64,000 nt of DNA, taken from Siphonodentalium dalli (taxonomy: Eukaryota > Mollusca > Scaphopoda > Gadilida > Siphonodentaliidae). Positions 1 through 10,665 of this stretch are shown here, in pieces. A program made the position numbers and the translations under genes. The stretch is from positions 218,284,151-218,348,150 of the forward strand of contig CP136065.1 in the NCBI GenBank assembly GCA_032622095.1, written 5' to 3'. The notes beneath the pieces are model-generated. The model saw only the letters and a list, made by a program, of their open reading frames with translations. It did not search any database and was not told where the DNA came from. Positions within the stretch are counted from its first letter, which is position 1. The number at the start of each line of letters is the position of its first letter.

Positions 1-708
1 CCGCCCCTCATCATTTGCCAATTGTACACCCTTTTTTTGCTGCTGCTGCAACTGCTCAATTTCTTTAAAAATTATTGAAAAAATGGCCCTCCCGCCCGCC
101 GACATTTACCTCTGATTTTGTTTTGATCATCGGTCCGCACCAAAATTGAGCAAACGTCCCTATATAATATACCTATTTAAACCGAGTATACACGGTGGTG
201 TAATAGATCAACCGTTAATTTAACCATTTAGGTAGCATATTTCCACGTATACGTTATCACGACAAATCCCTGCTGATATGTTATTAATGAACCAAACAAT
301 TAACATGTCAACACACTCTGGCCCGCCAATGCTACAGTGTATAAACGTAACGGGGCAAATATGCACATTATATTGGCAGCTAACGAGAACATTCATCACC
401 AGCAATCTGCTCACCCATTTTAGCCGATACGATAGAAACTAAACGATTTGTTACTTCTAATTACCCGTATACTTAATTACACTACTTGCGTGTTAATGAA
501 GTACGACCCCATTACCACTAAAGGTGAAACATGGGATTTAGAACATTAATATTCACTCTTACATAGTTCCACATTCAAGGTTCGTCTTGTGTAATCGTAT
601 GTCAGTTGTAACGTTGTGAAACTGCAACTGAACTGAATTATTCTATGCTAAATAGTTCATGGCTGACCTGATGCATGCATCTTAGTTTTCTTGTACCACC
701 TGACGACA
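1..708. repeat. Segmental duplication, copy 1 (~0.7 kb)
   Basis: This stretch matches 2885-3591 almost base for base. The visible differences are one T in a T-run and single substitutions near positions 136, 154 and 363, so the copies are about 99% identical. The offset is 2884 bases at the start and 2883 after the indel. Both copies stop being alike where the downstream tandem repeats begin. The high identity suggests a recent duplication or continuing conversion; an assembly artefact is possible. No coding sequence is recognised; a 64-codon minus-strand frame is conserved only because the DNA is. Confidence 0.95.
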
Positions 709-1277
709 ACCTCGGGGATTTTACTCGCTCGCAGGTCTCCGGCCGGTGTTATTAACCCCGCAAATGCCGATATTAGCTAAGAGAGCCCGGGAGAGCCCGG
801 TTGTCTTCGTGTGTTTTCGGACAGTATATTTTGGTGATGCGTGGTAGTGCAATAGTGTGTAGTGTGACTTCCAAATATTGACACGTTGACGCGTCCACGG
901 CCGTTGTTATTAACCCCTCAAAAACCGGTAAAATACCATATACACAAAAAGAGCCCGAGCGCCACCATGGGCCATTGGACACCTTATCTCGACGTTATAA
1001 CGTAGCGACATACCCCATGAGGGCAACCTAGAAAAGTTTACTCGCTCGCTCGACTCCGGTCGATGTTATTAACCCCGCAAATGCCGATATTGGATAAGAG
1101 ACAGGTGTATTCGCGTGGTTTCGGGCAGTATATTTTGGTGATGCGTGGTAGTGCAATATCACCTGCGTGTGACATCCAAATATTGACTAGATGACGCGTT
1201 AATGGCCGGTGTTATTAAGCCCTCAAATTCTGATAAAATACAATATAAACAAAAGGAGCCCGGGACAGGCCGTGACC
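709..1277 (+). repeat. ~0.3 kb dispersed repeat, two tandem copies
   Basis: Two copies of a ~0.3 kb unit lie head to tail. Landmarks recur in order: GTTATTAACCCCGCAAATGC, a segment reading AGAGCCCGG, TTTCGGACAGTATATTTTGG (GGGCAG in copy 2), and GACATCCAAATATTGAC near the end. The same unit lies at 5644-5960 on this strand and three times on the opposite strand at 6715-7605. The phrase CTCCGGTCGATGTTATTAACC at its junction is the apparent source of the adjacent 31-bp minisatellite. No protein is recognised. Confidence 0.85.
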
Positions 1278-2403
1278 GCCCGCTCGCTCGCCTCCGGTCG
1301 GTGTTATTACTCGCTCGCTCGCCTCCGGTCGGTGTTATTACTCGCTCGCTCGCCTCCGGTCGGTGTTATTACTCGCTCGCTCGCCTCCGGTCGGTGTTAT
1401 TACCCGCTCGCTCGCCTCCGGTCGGTGTTATTACCCGCTCGCTCGCCTCCGGTCGGTGTTATTACTCACTCGCTCGCCTCCGGTCGGTGTTATTACCCGC
1501 TCGCTCGTCTCCGGTCGGTGTTATTACTCGCTCGCTCACTTCTGGTCGGTGTTATTACTCGCTCGCTCGCCTCCGGTCGGTGTTATTACTCGCTCGCTCG
1601 CCTCCGTCGGTGTTATTACTCGCTCGCTCGCCTCCGTCGGTGTTATTACTCGCTCGCCTCCGGTCGGTGTTATCACTCGCTCGCTCACTTCCGGTCGGTG
1701 TTATTACCCGCTCGCCTCCGGTCGTTGTTATTACCCGCTCGCTCGCCTCCGGTCGGTGTTATTACTCGCTCGCTCGCCTCCGGTCGGTGTTATTACTCGC
1801 TCGCTCGTCTCCGGTCGGTGTTATTACTCGCTCGCTCACTTCCGGTCGGTGTTATTACTCGCTCGCTCGCCTCCGGTCGGTGTTATTACTCGCTCGCTCG
1901 CCTCCGTCGGTGTTATTACCCGCTCGCTCGCCTCCGGTCGGTGTTATCACTCGCTCGCTCGCCTCCGGTCGGTGTTATTACCCGCTCGCTCGCCTCCGGT
2001 CGGTGTTATTACCCGCTCGCTCGCCTCCGGTCGGTGTTATTACTCGCTCGCCTCCGGTCGGTGTTATTACTCGCTCGCTCGCCTCCGGTCGGTGTTATCA
2101 CTCGCTCGCTCGCCTCCGGTCGGTGTTATCACTCGCTCGCTCGCCTCCGGTCGGTGTTATTACTCGCTCGCTCGCCTCCGGTCGGTGTTATTACTCGCTC
2201 GCTCGCCTCCGGTCGGTGTTATTACTCGCTCGCTCACTTCCGGTCGGTGTTATTACCCGCCTCCGGTCGGTGTTATTACTCGCTCGCTCGCCTCCGGTCG
2301 GTGTTATTACTCGCTCGCTCACTTCCGGTCGGTGTTATTACTCGCTCGCTCACTTCCGGTCGGTGTTATTACTCGCTCGCTCACTTCCGGTCGGTGTTAT
2401 TAT
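1278..2403 (+). repeat. 31-bp minisatellite, block 1 (~36 copies)
   Basis: A tandem array with a 31-base period; landmark GGTCGGTGTTATTAC starts at 1297, 1328, 1359 and so on. Variant units carry CACTTCC instead of CGCCTCC, CCCGCTCG instead of CTCGCTCG, or lack one CTCG or GG. Because 31 is not a multiple of three and the unit has no stop in any phase, all three forward frames are open through the array and each cycles through the same 31-residue, Arg/Ser/Leu-rich translation. The long open frames here (350-412 codons) are therefore treated as repeat artefacts, not genes. Confidence 0.97.
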
Positions 2404-2792
2404 ATACTTTGTTAATATACAAATGAGAAATATCTCATAAACAGTATGTTATTGTCGTAAATTTGACAATTGTTATGTAAACAAAGCATAAAAAGTTACT
2501 TTCTTGGTGTTTCTTTATATTATGATGGTAAACATAAAGAGCGTTCTTTGTTGCTTAATTCCTTATTTGGAGATAATAAAGAGTGTTTATACCATTTGTG
2601 TGTGATTAGCCAGTAGCATTGTGCTGCCTTCTATAACACAATCAGACTCTTGTTTAGGTACAATTTAGTAGGTCTTTATGTAAGGATGATGTTTACGCGA
2701 TAGTGATCGTATATTTGAACCAAAATGTATGCGTTTTAATATTTTTCTGTTTTCGGTGTTTGGAACAAATATGAATATTTTCGACAACTAAG
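2404..2792 (+). repeat. Dispersed repeat A, copy 1 (~0.39 kb)
   Basis: This matches 35510-35905 with moderate divergence. Shared landmarks are ATAAACAGTATGTTAT, a TATGATGGTAAACATAAAGAG block at 2521-2541, and GTTTGGAACAAATATGAATA close to the right edge. It holds the motif AAAGAGCGTTCTTTG, whose complement (AACGCTCTTTAT) recurs in several other repeats of the window. No ORF or terminal repeat was found, so the class of element is unknown. Confidence 0.85.
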
Positions 2793-2884
2793 CCCCCGCG
2801 TCCCTTTAATATAATTAATATAACATCCCTCATCCAACAATCTCCAAATTGCATATCTAATTTTAATCCTAGTTACACGTCACG

Positions 2885-3591
2885 CCGCCCCTCATCATTT
2901 GCCAATTGTACACCCTTTTTTGCTGCTGCTGCAACTGCTCAATTTCTTTAAAAATTATTGAAAAAATGGCCCTCCCGCCCGCCGACATTTACCTCTGATT
3001 TTGTTTTGATCATCGGTCAGCACCAAAATTGAGCACACGTCCCTATATAATATACCTATTTAAACCGAGTATACACGGTGGTGTAATAGATCAACCGTTA
3101 ATTTAACCATTTAGGTAGCATATTTCCACGTATACGTTATCACGACAAATCCCTGCTGATATGTTATTAATGAACCAAACAATTAACATGTCAACACACT
3201 CTGGCCCGCCAATGCTACAGTGTATAAACGTAACGGGGCAAATATGAACATTATATTGGCAGCTAACGAGAACATTCATCACCAGCAATCTGCTCACCCA
3301 TTTTAGCCGATACGATAGAAACTAAACGATTTGTTACTTCTAATTACCCGTATACTTAATTACACTACTTGCGTGTTAATGAAGTACGACCCCATTACCA
3401 CTAAAGGTGAAACATGGGATTTAGAACATTAATATTCACTCTTACATAGTTCCACATTCAAGGTTCGTCTTGTGTAATCGTATGTCAGTTGTAACGTTGT
3501 GAAACTGCAACTGAACTGAATTATTCTATGCTAAATAGTTCATGGCTGACCTGATGCATGCATCTTAGTTTTCTTGTACCACCTGACGACA
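2885..3591. repeat. Segmental duplication, copy 2 (~0.7 kb)
   Basis: Near-identical copy of 1-708. Here the unique segment runs directly into the 31-bp minisatellite at ACGACATCTCGCTCG, while copy 1 runs into the ~0.3 kb repeat first. The two loci therefore share the left flank but differ at the junction, as expected if the array was deleted into, or converted over, the intervening 0.3 kb unit. Confidence 0.95.
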
Positions 3592-5643
3592 TCTCGCTCG
3601 CCTCCGGTCGGTGTTATTACTCGCTCGCTCGCCTCCGGTCGGTGTTATTACTCGCTCGCTCGCCTCCGGTCGGTGTTATTACTCGCTCACTTCCGGTCGG
3701 TGTTATAACTCGCTCGCCTCCGGTCGGTGTTATTACTCGCTCGCTCGCCTCCGGTCGGTGTTATTACCCGCTCGCTCGCCTCCGGTCGGTGTTATTACCC
3801 GCTCGCTCGCATCCGGTCGGTGTTATTACTCGCTCGCTCGCCTCCGGTCGGTGTTATTACCCGCTCGCTCGCCTCCGTCGGTGTTATTACTCACTCGCTC
3901 GCCTCCGGTCGGTGTTATTACCCGCTCGCTCGTCTCCGGTCGGTGTTATTACTCGCTCGCTCACTTCCGGTCGGTGTTATTACTCGCTCGCTCGCCTCCG
4001 GTCGGTGTTATCACTCGCCTCCGGTCGGTGTTATCACTCGCTTGCTCACTTCCGGTCGGTGTTATTACCCGCTCGCTCGCCTCCGGTCGGTGTTATTACT
4101 CGCTCGCTCGCCTCCGGTCGGTGTTATTACTCGCTCGCTCGCCTCCGGTCGGTGTTATTACTCGCTCGCTCGCCTCCGGTCGGTGTTATTACCCGCTCGC
4201 TCGCCTCCGGTCGGTGTTATTACCCGCTCGCTCGCCTCCGGTCGGTGTTATTACTCGCTCGCTCGCCTCCGGTCGGTGTTATTACCCGCTCGCTCGCCTC
4301 CGGTTGGTGTTATTACTCACTCGCTCGCCTCCGGTCGGTGTTATTACCCGCTCGCTCGTCTCCGGTCGGTGTTATTACTCGCTCGCTCACTTCCGGTCGG
4401 TGTTATTACTCGCTCGCTCGCCTCCGGTCGGTGTTATTACTCGCTCGCTCGCCTCCGTCGGTGTTATTACTCGCTCGCTCGCCTCCGTCTGTGTTATTAC
4501 TCGCTCGCCTCCGGTCGGTGTTATCACTCGCTCGCTCACTTCCGGTCGGTGTTATTACCCGCTCGCCTCCGGTCGTTGTTATTACCCGCTCGCTCGCCTC
4601 CGGTCGGTGTTATTACTCGCTCGCTCGCCTCCGGTCGGTGTTATTACTCGCTCACTCGCCTCCGGTCGGTGTTATTACTCGCTCGCTCGTCTCCGGTCGG
4701 TGTTATTACTCGCTCGCTCACTTCCGGTTGGTGTTATTACTCGCTCGCCTCCGGTCGGTGTTATTACTCGCTCGCTCGCCTCCGTCGGTGTGATTACCCG
4801 CTCGCTCGCCTCCGGTCGGTGTTATCACTCGCTCGCTCGCCTCCGGTCGGTGTTATTACCCGCTCGCTCGCCTCCGGTCGGTGTTATTACCCGCTCGCTC
4901 GCCTCCGGTCGGTGTTATTACTCGCTCGCCTCCGGTCGGTGTTATTACTCGCTCGCTCGCCTCCGGTCGGTGTTATCACTCGCTCGCTCCCCTCCGGTCG
5001 GTGTTATCGCTCACTCGCTCACTTCCGGTCGGTGTTATTACTCGCTCGCTCGCCTCCGGTCGGTGTTATTACTCGCTCGCTCACTTCCGGTCGGTGTTAT
5101 TACCCGCTCGCTCGCCTCCGGTCGGTGTTATTACTCGCTCGCCTCCGGTCGGTGTTATTACTCGCTCGCTCGTCTCCGGTCGGTGTTATTACTCGCTCGC
5201 CTACTGTCGGTGTTATTACTCGCTCGCTCGCCTCCGGTCGGTGTTATTACTCGCTCGCTCGTCTCCGGTCGGTGTTATTACCCGCTCGCTCGCCTCCGTC
5301 GGTGTTATTACTCGCTCGCTCGCCTCCGGTCCGTGTTATTACTCGCTCGCTCGTCTCTGGTCGGTGTTATTACTCGCTCGCTCGTCTCTGGTCGGTGTTA
5401 TTACTCGTCTCCGGTCGGTGTTATTACTCGATCGCTCGTCTCCGGTCGGTGTTATTACTCGCTCGCTCGCCTCCGGTCGGTGTTATATATTACTCGCTCG
5501 CCCCCGGTCGGTGTTATACTCGGTCGCTCGCCTCCGGTCGGTGTTATTACTCGCTCGCTCGCCTCCGGTCGGTGTTATTACTCGCTCGCTCGCCTCCGGT
5601 CGGTGTTATTACTCGCTCGCTCGCCTCCGGTCGGTGTTATTAA
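3592..5643 (+). repeat. 31-bp minisatellite, block 2 (~66 copies)
   Basis: Same 31-base unit as block 1, in the same orientation. Runs of variant units recur in the same order as in block 1: for example the CGTCTCC unit, then CACTTCC units, then two units lacking GG, then a short GTCGTTGTT unit at 1672-1735 and 4495-4580. This shows the blocks share a higher-order ancestry rather than expanding independently. The right end (5400-5643) is more degenerate and merges into the 0.3 kb repeat. Three forward frames stay open up to 685 codons for the same arithmetic reason as block 1. Confidence 0.97.
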
Positions 5644-5960
5644 ACCCGAAAATGCCGACACTGGCTAAGAGAGTCCGTGGAGCCCGGGTGTCTTCGTGTG
5701 TTTTCGGACAGTATATGTTCGTGGTTCATGGTATTGTAATACCACCTGAGTGTGACATCCAAATATTGACTCGCTGACGCGTCCACGCCGATGTTATTAA
5801 CCCCTCAAAATCCGGTAAAATACCGTATCAACAATAAGAGCCCGGGAGGGGCCGAGATCGACCGGGCGCCCCAGTGGGCCCGTGGACACTATATCGACGT
5901 ATTATGTAGCGACATGCCACCTGAGGGATCGATACATGAGTCAATTTCAATTTATTTCAT
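5644..5960 (+). repeat. ~0.3 kb dispersed repeat, single copy right of the minisatellite
   Basis: This begins AAACCCGAAAATGCCGACAC and continues through TTTTCGGACAGTATATG, CATCCAAATATTGACTCG and GATGTTATTAACCCCTCAAA, the landmark order of 709-1277. It shows that the minisatellite sits inside a tract of these units. No gene is seen. Confidence 0.8.
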
Positions 5961-6261
5961 AGCCATACTAGGAGAATGGTATGTTTGTAAAAACGACTTT
6001 AGTCTATAAACTTAGTTTCGAGACGTCAATATTGCTGGCGGGGGGGGGGGGGTAAATAAAACGCACATTAGACTTAAACACTCTCGCCGCTCGATGGAAA
6101 ATTTTCTGCGGCGGAGATTTTTGTATTAATGGTTTCACTGAGGAATGAATCGATAACTCAAATTGGAATATATATATGACTCTCATGCCATGGTAGAATT
6201 TCACAATAAATTAGGTGTCATATATACAGGACAGCAAAATTTCAGCAGCCAGGAAAAAACT

Positions 6262-6318
<57 letters not shown>

Positions 6319-6714
6319 GATAGAGAGAGTTAAAGAGTGTGTCAAATCGACATTATATCATATTATGTTTATAATGTTTGTCTTCCGAAACCATTCGCAT
6401 AAAATCGTCGCCGAAATTAGTCTTCGGGAACGAAGAGCGTTTTTAACAACTTTCAATGTGTGATCGGAATTTACAAACGGTACACGAAATACGATTCAGA
6501 CAGGATACATGTTTAAAGGCAGGTTCACGTTAAGCAATGGTGTTAAAATATTCAAGGCAGGTTATGTTCTTATACCAATCATAAATATCACGAAAATAGC
6601 ATGCTATATTCGATATATGCTGTGTTACTTAAACAAAAGTCAAATTATGTTACAGAAATTGGCTTTTGTTTACATAATACAGTATAGAACATGACTATAA
6701 CATGATATTTACGC
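5961..6714. other. No gene recognised; poly-G run and GA microsatellite
   Basis: A 13-G run lies at 6040-6052 and a (GA)n microsatellite at about 6263-6329. A short frame over the GA tract gives an Arg-Glu repeat and is an artefact. The rest is unique AT-rich sequence without recognisable coding signal. Confidence 0.8.
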
Positions 6715-7605
6715 GAAGGAAGCGTCAGCGAGTCAATATTTGGAAGTCACAGTCAGGTGGTATTGCAATACCATGTGTCATCAAAATATACTGTCACCCG
6801 TGCTCTCTTAACCAATATCGGAATTTGCGGGGTTAATAACACCGACCGGAGAAGAGCAAGCGAGTAAATTGTTCTAGGTTGCCCTCGTGTGGTGTGTCGC
6901 TACCTTATAACGTCGGTGTATTTTGTCCACGGGCTCTAATTGTTGATACGGTATGTTACCAGTTTTGAGGGGTTAATAACATCGGCCGTAGAAGGGTTAG
7001 CGAGTCAATATTTGGAAGTCACATTCAGGTGGTATTGCACTGCAGTGTATCATCAAAATATACTGTCCGAAAATACACGAAGACACCCCGGGTTCTCTTA
7101 GTCAATATCCGCATTTGTGGGGTTAATAACACCGACCGGAGACGAGCGAGCGAGTACATGTTCTAGGTTGTCCTCAGGTGGTATATCCCTGCCTTATAAC
7201 GTCGAGATATAGTGTCCACTGGCCCCTGGGGGCGCTCGGGTGGTCCCGGTCTGTCCCGGCCTGTCCCGGGCTCTTTTTGTTCATATGGTATTTTACCGAA
7301 TTTTGAGGGGTTTACAACACCGGCCGTGGAAACGTCAGCGAGTCAACATTTGAATGTCACACCCCGGTGGTATTGCACTATCGTGCGTCATCAAAATATA
7401 CTGTCCGAAACCATACGAAGACACCAGTCTCTCCCGGGCTCTTAGCCAATATCGGCATTTGCGGGGTTAATAACACCGACCGGAGTCGAGTGAGCGAGTA
7501 ATATCCTCTAGGTTGGCTTCATGTGGTACGTCGCAACCTTATCACGTCGATATATAGTGTCCACGGGCTCATGGGGGCGCCCGGGTGGTCTCGGGCGGTA
7601 ATTAG
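6715..7605 (-). repeat. ~0.3 kb dispersed repeat, three tandem copies, inverted
   Basis: Three head-to-tail units of the 709-1277 family on the minus strand, marked by AGCGAGTCAATATTTGGAAG (6727, 6999) and its variant at 7336. Each also carries ATCAAAATATACTGTC and TTTGCGGGGTTAATAACACC. Spacing is roughly 270-340 bases. They face the copies at 709-1277 and 5644-5960 as an inverted pair across about 0.75 kb of unique DNA. None has expanded the 31-bp minisatellite here; only single GACCGGAG...GAGCGAGTA junctions are present. Confidence 0.85.
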
Positions 7606-8544
7606 TCACACCCACTTTACTCTTCATAGTCGCTATCGTAATTTGTAGAATCAAATTTAGCCCGGTCTAGTTCGTGTTGGATCGTTGTGGAACTAGAGGA
7701 TGACAATTATCCACGAGAATGTATTTACGCCGTGGACGCAGAAATCGCTACGGATACTAGTGTCCACATGGGTGGAAGCCCAACACTAGTAGTTTATGTA
7801 GAGACGGCTACCGATCTGGGGCTGGAGAGGGCTGTACATCCGAGAAAAACGTCAATGAAAATATTAAAAAGCGAGCGGCCAATTATATGCTACCATGTTG
7901 GTTCCATGGTATTAGTTGACTTGGTCCGAAAGTGTTAATCAAAATTATTTTAACTTATATTATCCTCACATTATTATAAGGCTTCCTTCCAAAAACACTT
8001 ATGGACAGACTTGAAATATTGCTACGTGCAATGCTCAAACAAATCCTTAAAGTACCGCAAAACACACCTGACTGTAATACTTATACTCACTGGTATTCTA
8101 CTCGTGGAAGGTCTACTGGATATTAAGGCTCCCACCTGATTTAATAAATGATGTCTTCTTTCCTACACTTTCATAGAGAAACAGATACTTACTAGACAAT
8201 TATTGAAAAATTGTCTGGAATTAAAAGTTGGATGATTGATATTCGAAATAACTTGAATAAACATGGACTTGAATCTACACAAGTTTATTTGACAGATCCT
8301 CATCCAAGGATACAACAGAAAACAAACTGTCAGTAATGCTGTTAAAAGTTTTTGGTTTGGCATAATTGCTACAAAGTTATACCTGTACAGATTTCTAAAA
8401 TTATAATTGGTAAGGTTCACAGTCTATTGGGTACCAGGTATATCCTCTGTTGTGATGTTTATAGAATCCCAATCAAGCTGCCAAATCTAACATGGGTATA
8501 TATCCTTGATAGTTTTATGGTTGAATTTGATACACCCCAAATCA
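7606..8544. other. No gene recognised
   Basis: Two short frames (7687-7938 plus, 8163-8420 minus) have no recognisable domain, no visible splice context and no repeat partner elsewhere in the window. I see nothing else supportable. Confidence 0.6.
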
Positions 8545-8640
8545 AATATGGTGTCAAATTAGGGGATTCTTACCTTTCGCAGTTGGGTGGTAGGCCTTCT
8601 GCCACAAAATGCAAACGATCAGCAGACAGTAACAAGAAAA
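8545..8640 (-). repeat. SINE-like fragment
   Basis: On the minus strand the block from TTACTGTCTGCTGATCG to the AGGGGATTCTTACC complement matches junction parts of the SINE-like units at 9000-10010: tail of one unit joined to head of the next. It is a truncated copy about 400 bases from the main cluster. Confidence 0.55.
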
Positions 8641-8999
8641 CCAATATCAGAAATGGTAACGCGCTCAAGATCATACATTATATACCCGTGATTGTATAAT
8701 TATAGAATATAAAATATATTGGTTTTGCGAATGACCAACTCAGAATTCCGTTAAAATAACAATAACAACACAGTACCTAATTAACGAGCCGGCGACCGAC
8801 TCGGCCGTCTCCGCCACAACCCCCAGTGTGCTGAAGAAATAAAAATGTCTATAAAAGTTGAAATATAAGACTTACAAATTATCTTTTTCATTTCTTGTAT
8901 TTGTAATTGACATAGCTTGTCACAAACCAAAAATCAATATTATTGACAATAATGTAAAGGACAATACACGAAATTGAAATTCCCAACTACACCTTTTAC

Positions 9000-10010
9000 A
9001 GGACTCGGCCTCTGGGTCGCGCAGTTCGACTTTTAAATCCGTCCCAAAAAATCCCAATATCTATAAATAAACACCCCAGCGTAAACTCCAGCACGCATGC
9101 GAAACAATAAGTTGGACACCAGTATACACGCGGCGCGGGTAATAATGTAATCTGAATCACTGAATTAACGTGACTTGTCGATTTATTGAGACGTGTCGGC
9201 TCGACCACCCGTCTTGATGCAATGTAGTGCTGTGAAGTGGACCATCGTCTAAATGTTCCCGTAGGTCGCCCATTTGATGTCTTATGCCGCCCTAGTACCA
9301 CCGGGACTCCCAAGCCGCCCTCAAATGATGCACCCCATGGCAAATAGGGTGCCAAATTAAGGGACACTTATCCCTCGCAGTGTGGCTGTAGGCTTTCTGA
9401 CCAGGGTCAAGATGGGGACACAAAATGCAAACCAGATAATGTAATGGATGACAATAATGGAATCTGAAACACTGAATAGACGTGACTAATCAATTGATTG
9501 AGCCGGTCGACTCGACCTCTCGTGTTAAACTGATGTAGGACCATGGGCGAAGTCGTACCTGCAGGTCGTCCCGTTGATACCTCGCGCGATACAGCCGCCC
9601 TGATACCATTGGGACTCCCCCATGGCACATGTGCCACATTAGGGGATTCTTAGCCCTCGCAGTGGTGCTGTAGGCTTTTTGCCTGGGCCCGCTTGGGGTC
9701 ACAAAATTCAAACGACCAGCAGACAGTGTAACATAATATAACAATGTAATCTGAAACACTGAAGCGACGCGACTTATCGATTGATTGAGCCGGGTCGACT
9801 CGACCATCTGTCTTTAAGCGATCCATGTTGTAAAGTGAAAAAAAACATAAATCTAAGCCGCATCCGGAGGTCGTCCACTTGGTGCCTCCTGCTGCCACAG
9901 TACCACCATGACCACGTCACTCTCGTGGGAAATACACAGGTTTCACACTGGGGGTTCATACCCATCGCAGAGGGGCGGAGGCCCTATTCTACCCTGTTTC
10001 ACACGTGGAG
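9000..10010 (-). repeat. SINE-like repeat, about three head-to-tail copies
   Basis: Read on the minus strand, each ~0.3 kb unit has a head with GGTAGAATAGGGCC (clear only in the rightmost copy), a T-arm-like hairpin (GGGTATGAACCC at 9945-9956; AGGGCTAAGAATCCCC at 9640-9655), a middle with GAGTCGACCCGGCTCAATC and a tail with GTGTTTCAGATT. A plus-strand copy sits at 36203-36580. The T-arm-like stem and loop suggest a tRNA-derived RNA polymerase III head (B-box region), but the A box is not convincing. Short minus-strand frames through the units have no recognised domain. Confidence 0.6.
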
Positions 10011-10229
10011 GATTTGACGCTTTTCTAGTATTATGTAATATGTAACATGTTTGCGAGTATTCATTTCATAATTTCGAATGTGTGTTAAACACAAAATGGT
10101 AGCAATGACGTTATACGTAATTATCAAGAAATAGCATTCAATCTTTATGAAGATACAGCGGTGCAACATGTACATGTTTTGAATTGTCATTAGTCTGCAC
10201 TACTTTTCGACACACATCCTATGGCTGAC

Positions 10230-10665
10230 CATTTGGGATGAGGTGAGCCGTGTCCCTTGTACCATATGTTGTGAGCGATCCTATCAGCTCGGGTTAGCCT
10301 TGACATTTTCATGGCGGGAGCTTCCTGAATGTTTGCGAAAATCTTGTTCCAATGCATTCTCTTATATATGCGAGTCGACCATAGGTCGCATCGCATATAA
10401 AAGAGAATGCATTGGCCTAACGAATTTTATATTAGTTTTTATAATTGTTAAAAAATGTAAGAAAAAAAAGGAAAACAATGATAGCAATTATTAAAGAATG
10501 TAAGATATAGTGATAAAAAAATGATAACAAATTGTTAGAGTAAGAAAAAAATATAAAAATTTATAAAGAATGTATGAAAACAAATATAAAAAAGATAAAT
10601 GGTTAAAAGAATGCATGAAAAAATGAAAAAAAATGACATTTTTAAAGAATACAAATTGGATTATA
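10230..10665 (+). mobile_element. Truncated palindrome-module element (left half)
   Basis: From TATGTTGTGAGCGATCCTAT this copy matches 13900-14280: a left flank with TTTTCATGGCGGGAGC, the palindrome at 10349-10415, then AT-rich core with GTTAAA...ATGTAAG repeats. The right-hand palindrome and right end are missing; the core fades into unique DNA near 10665. Confidence 0.8.
10349..10415. repeat. 67-bp palindrome module
   Basis: It starts with CCAATGCATTCTCTTATATA and its right arm mirrors this, with one mismatch pair (CGCATC/AAAAG side). Centre GCGAGTCGACC-ATA-GGTCGC. Canonical copies are 67 bases and would fold into a ~32-bp stem with a 3-base loop. Confidence 0.9.

Noticed and set aside
1202-5777. 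Large open reading frames of 298-685 codons over the minisatellites
   Set aside because: They arise because the 31-bp unit has no stop in any forward phase; three overlapping frames are equally open, composition is purely periodic and no domain is present.
6215-6463. 82-codon frame with a (RE)n run
   Set aside because: Translation of the GA microsatellite.
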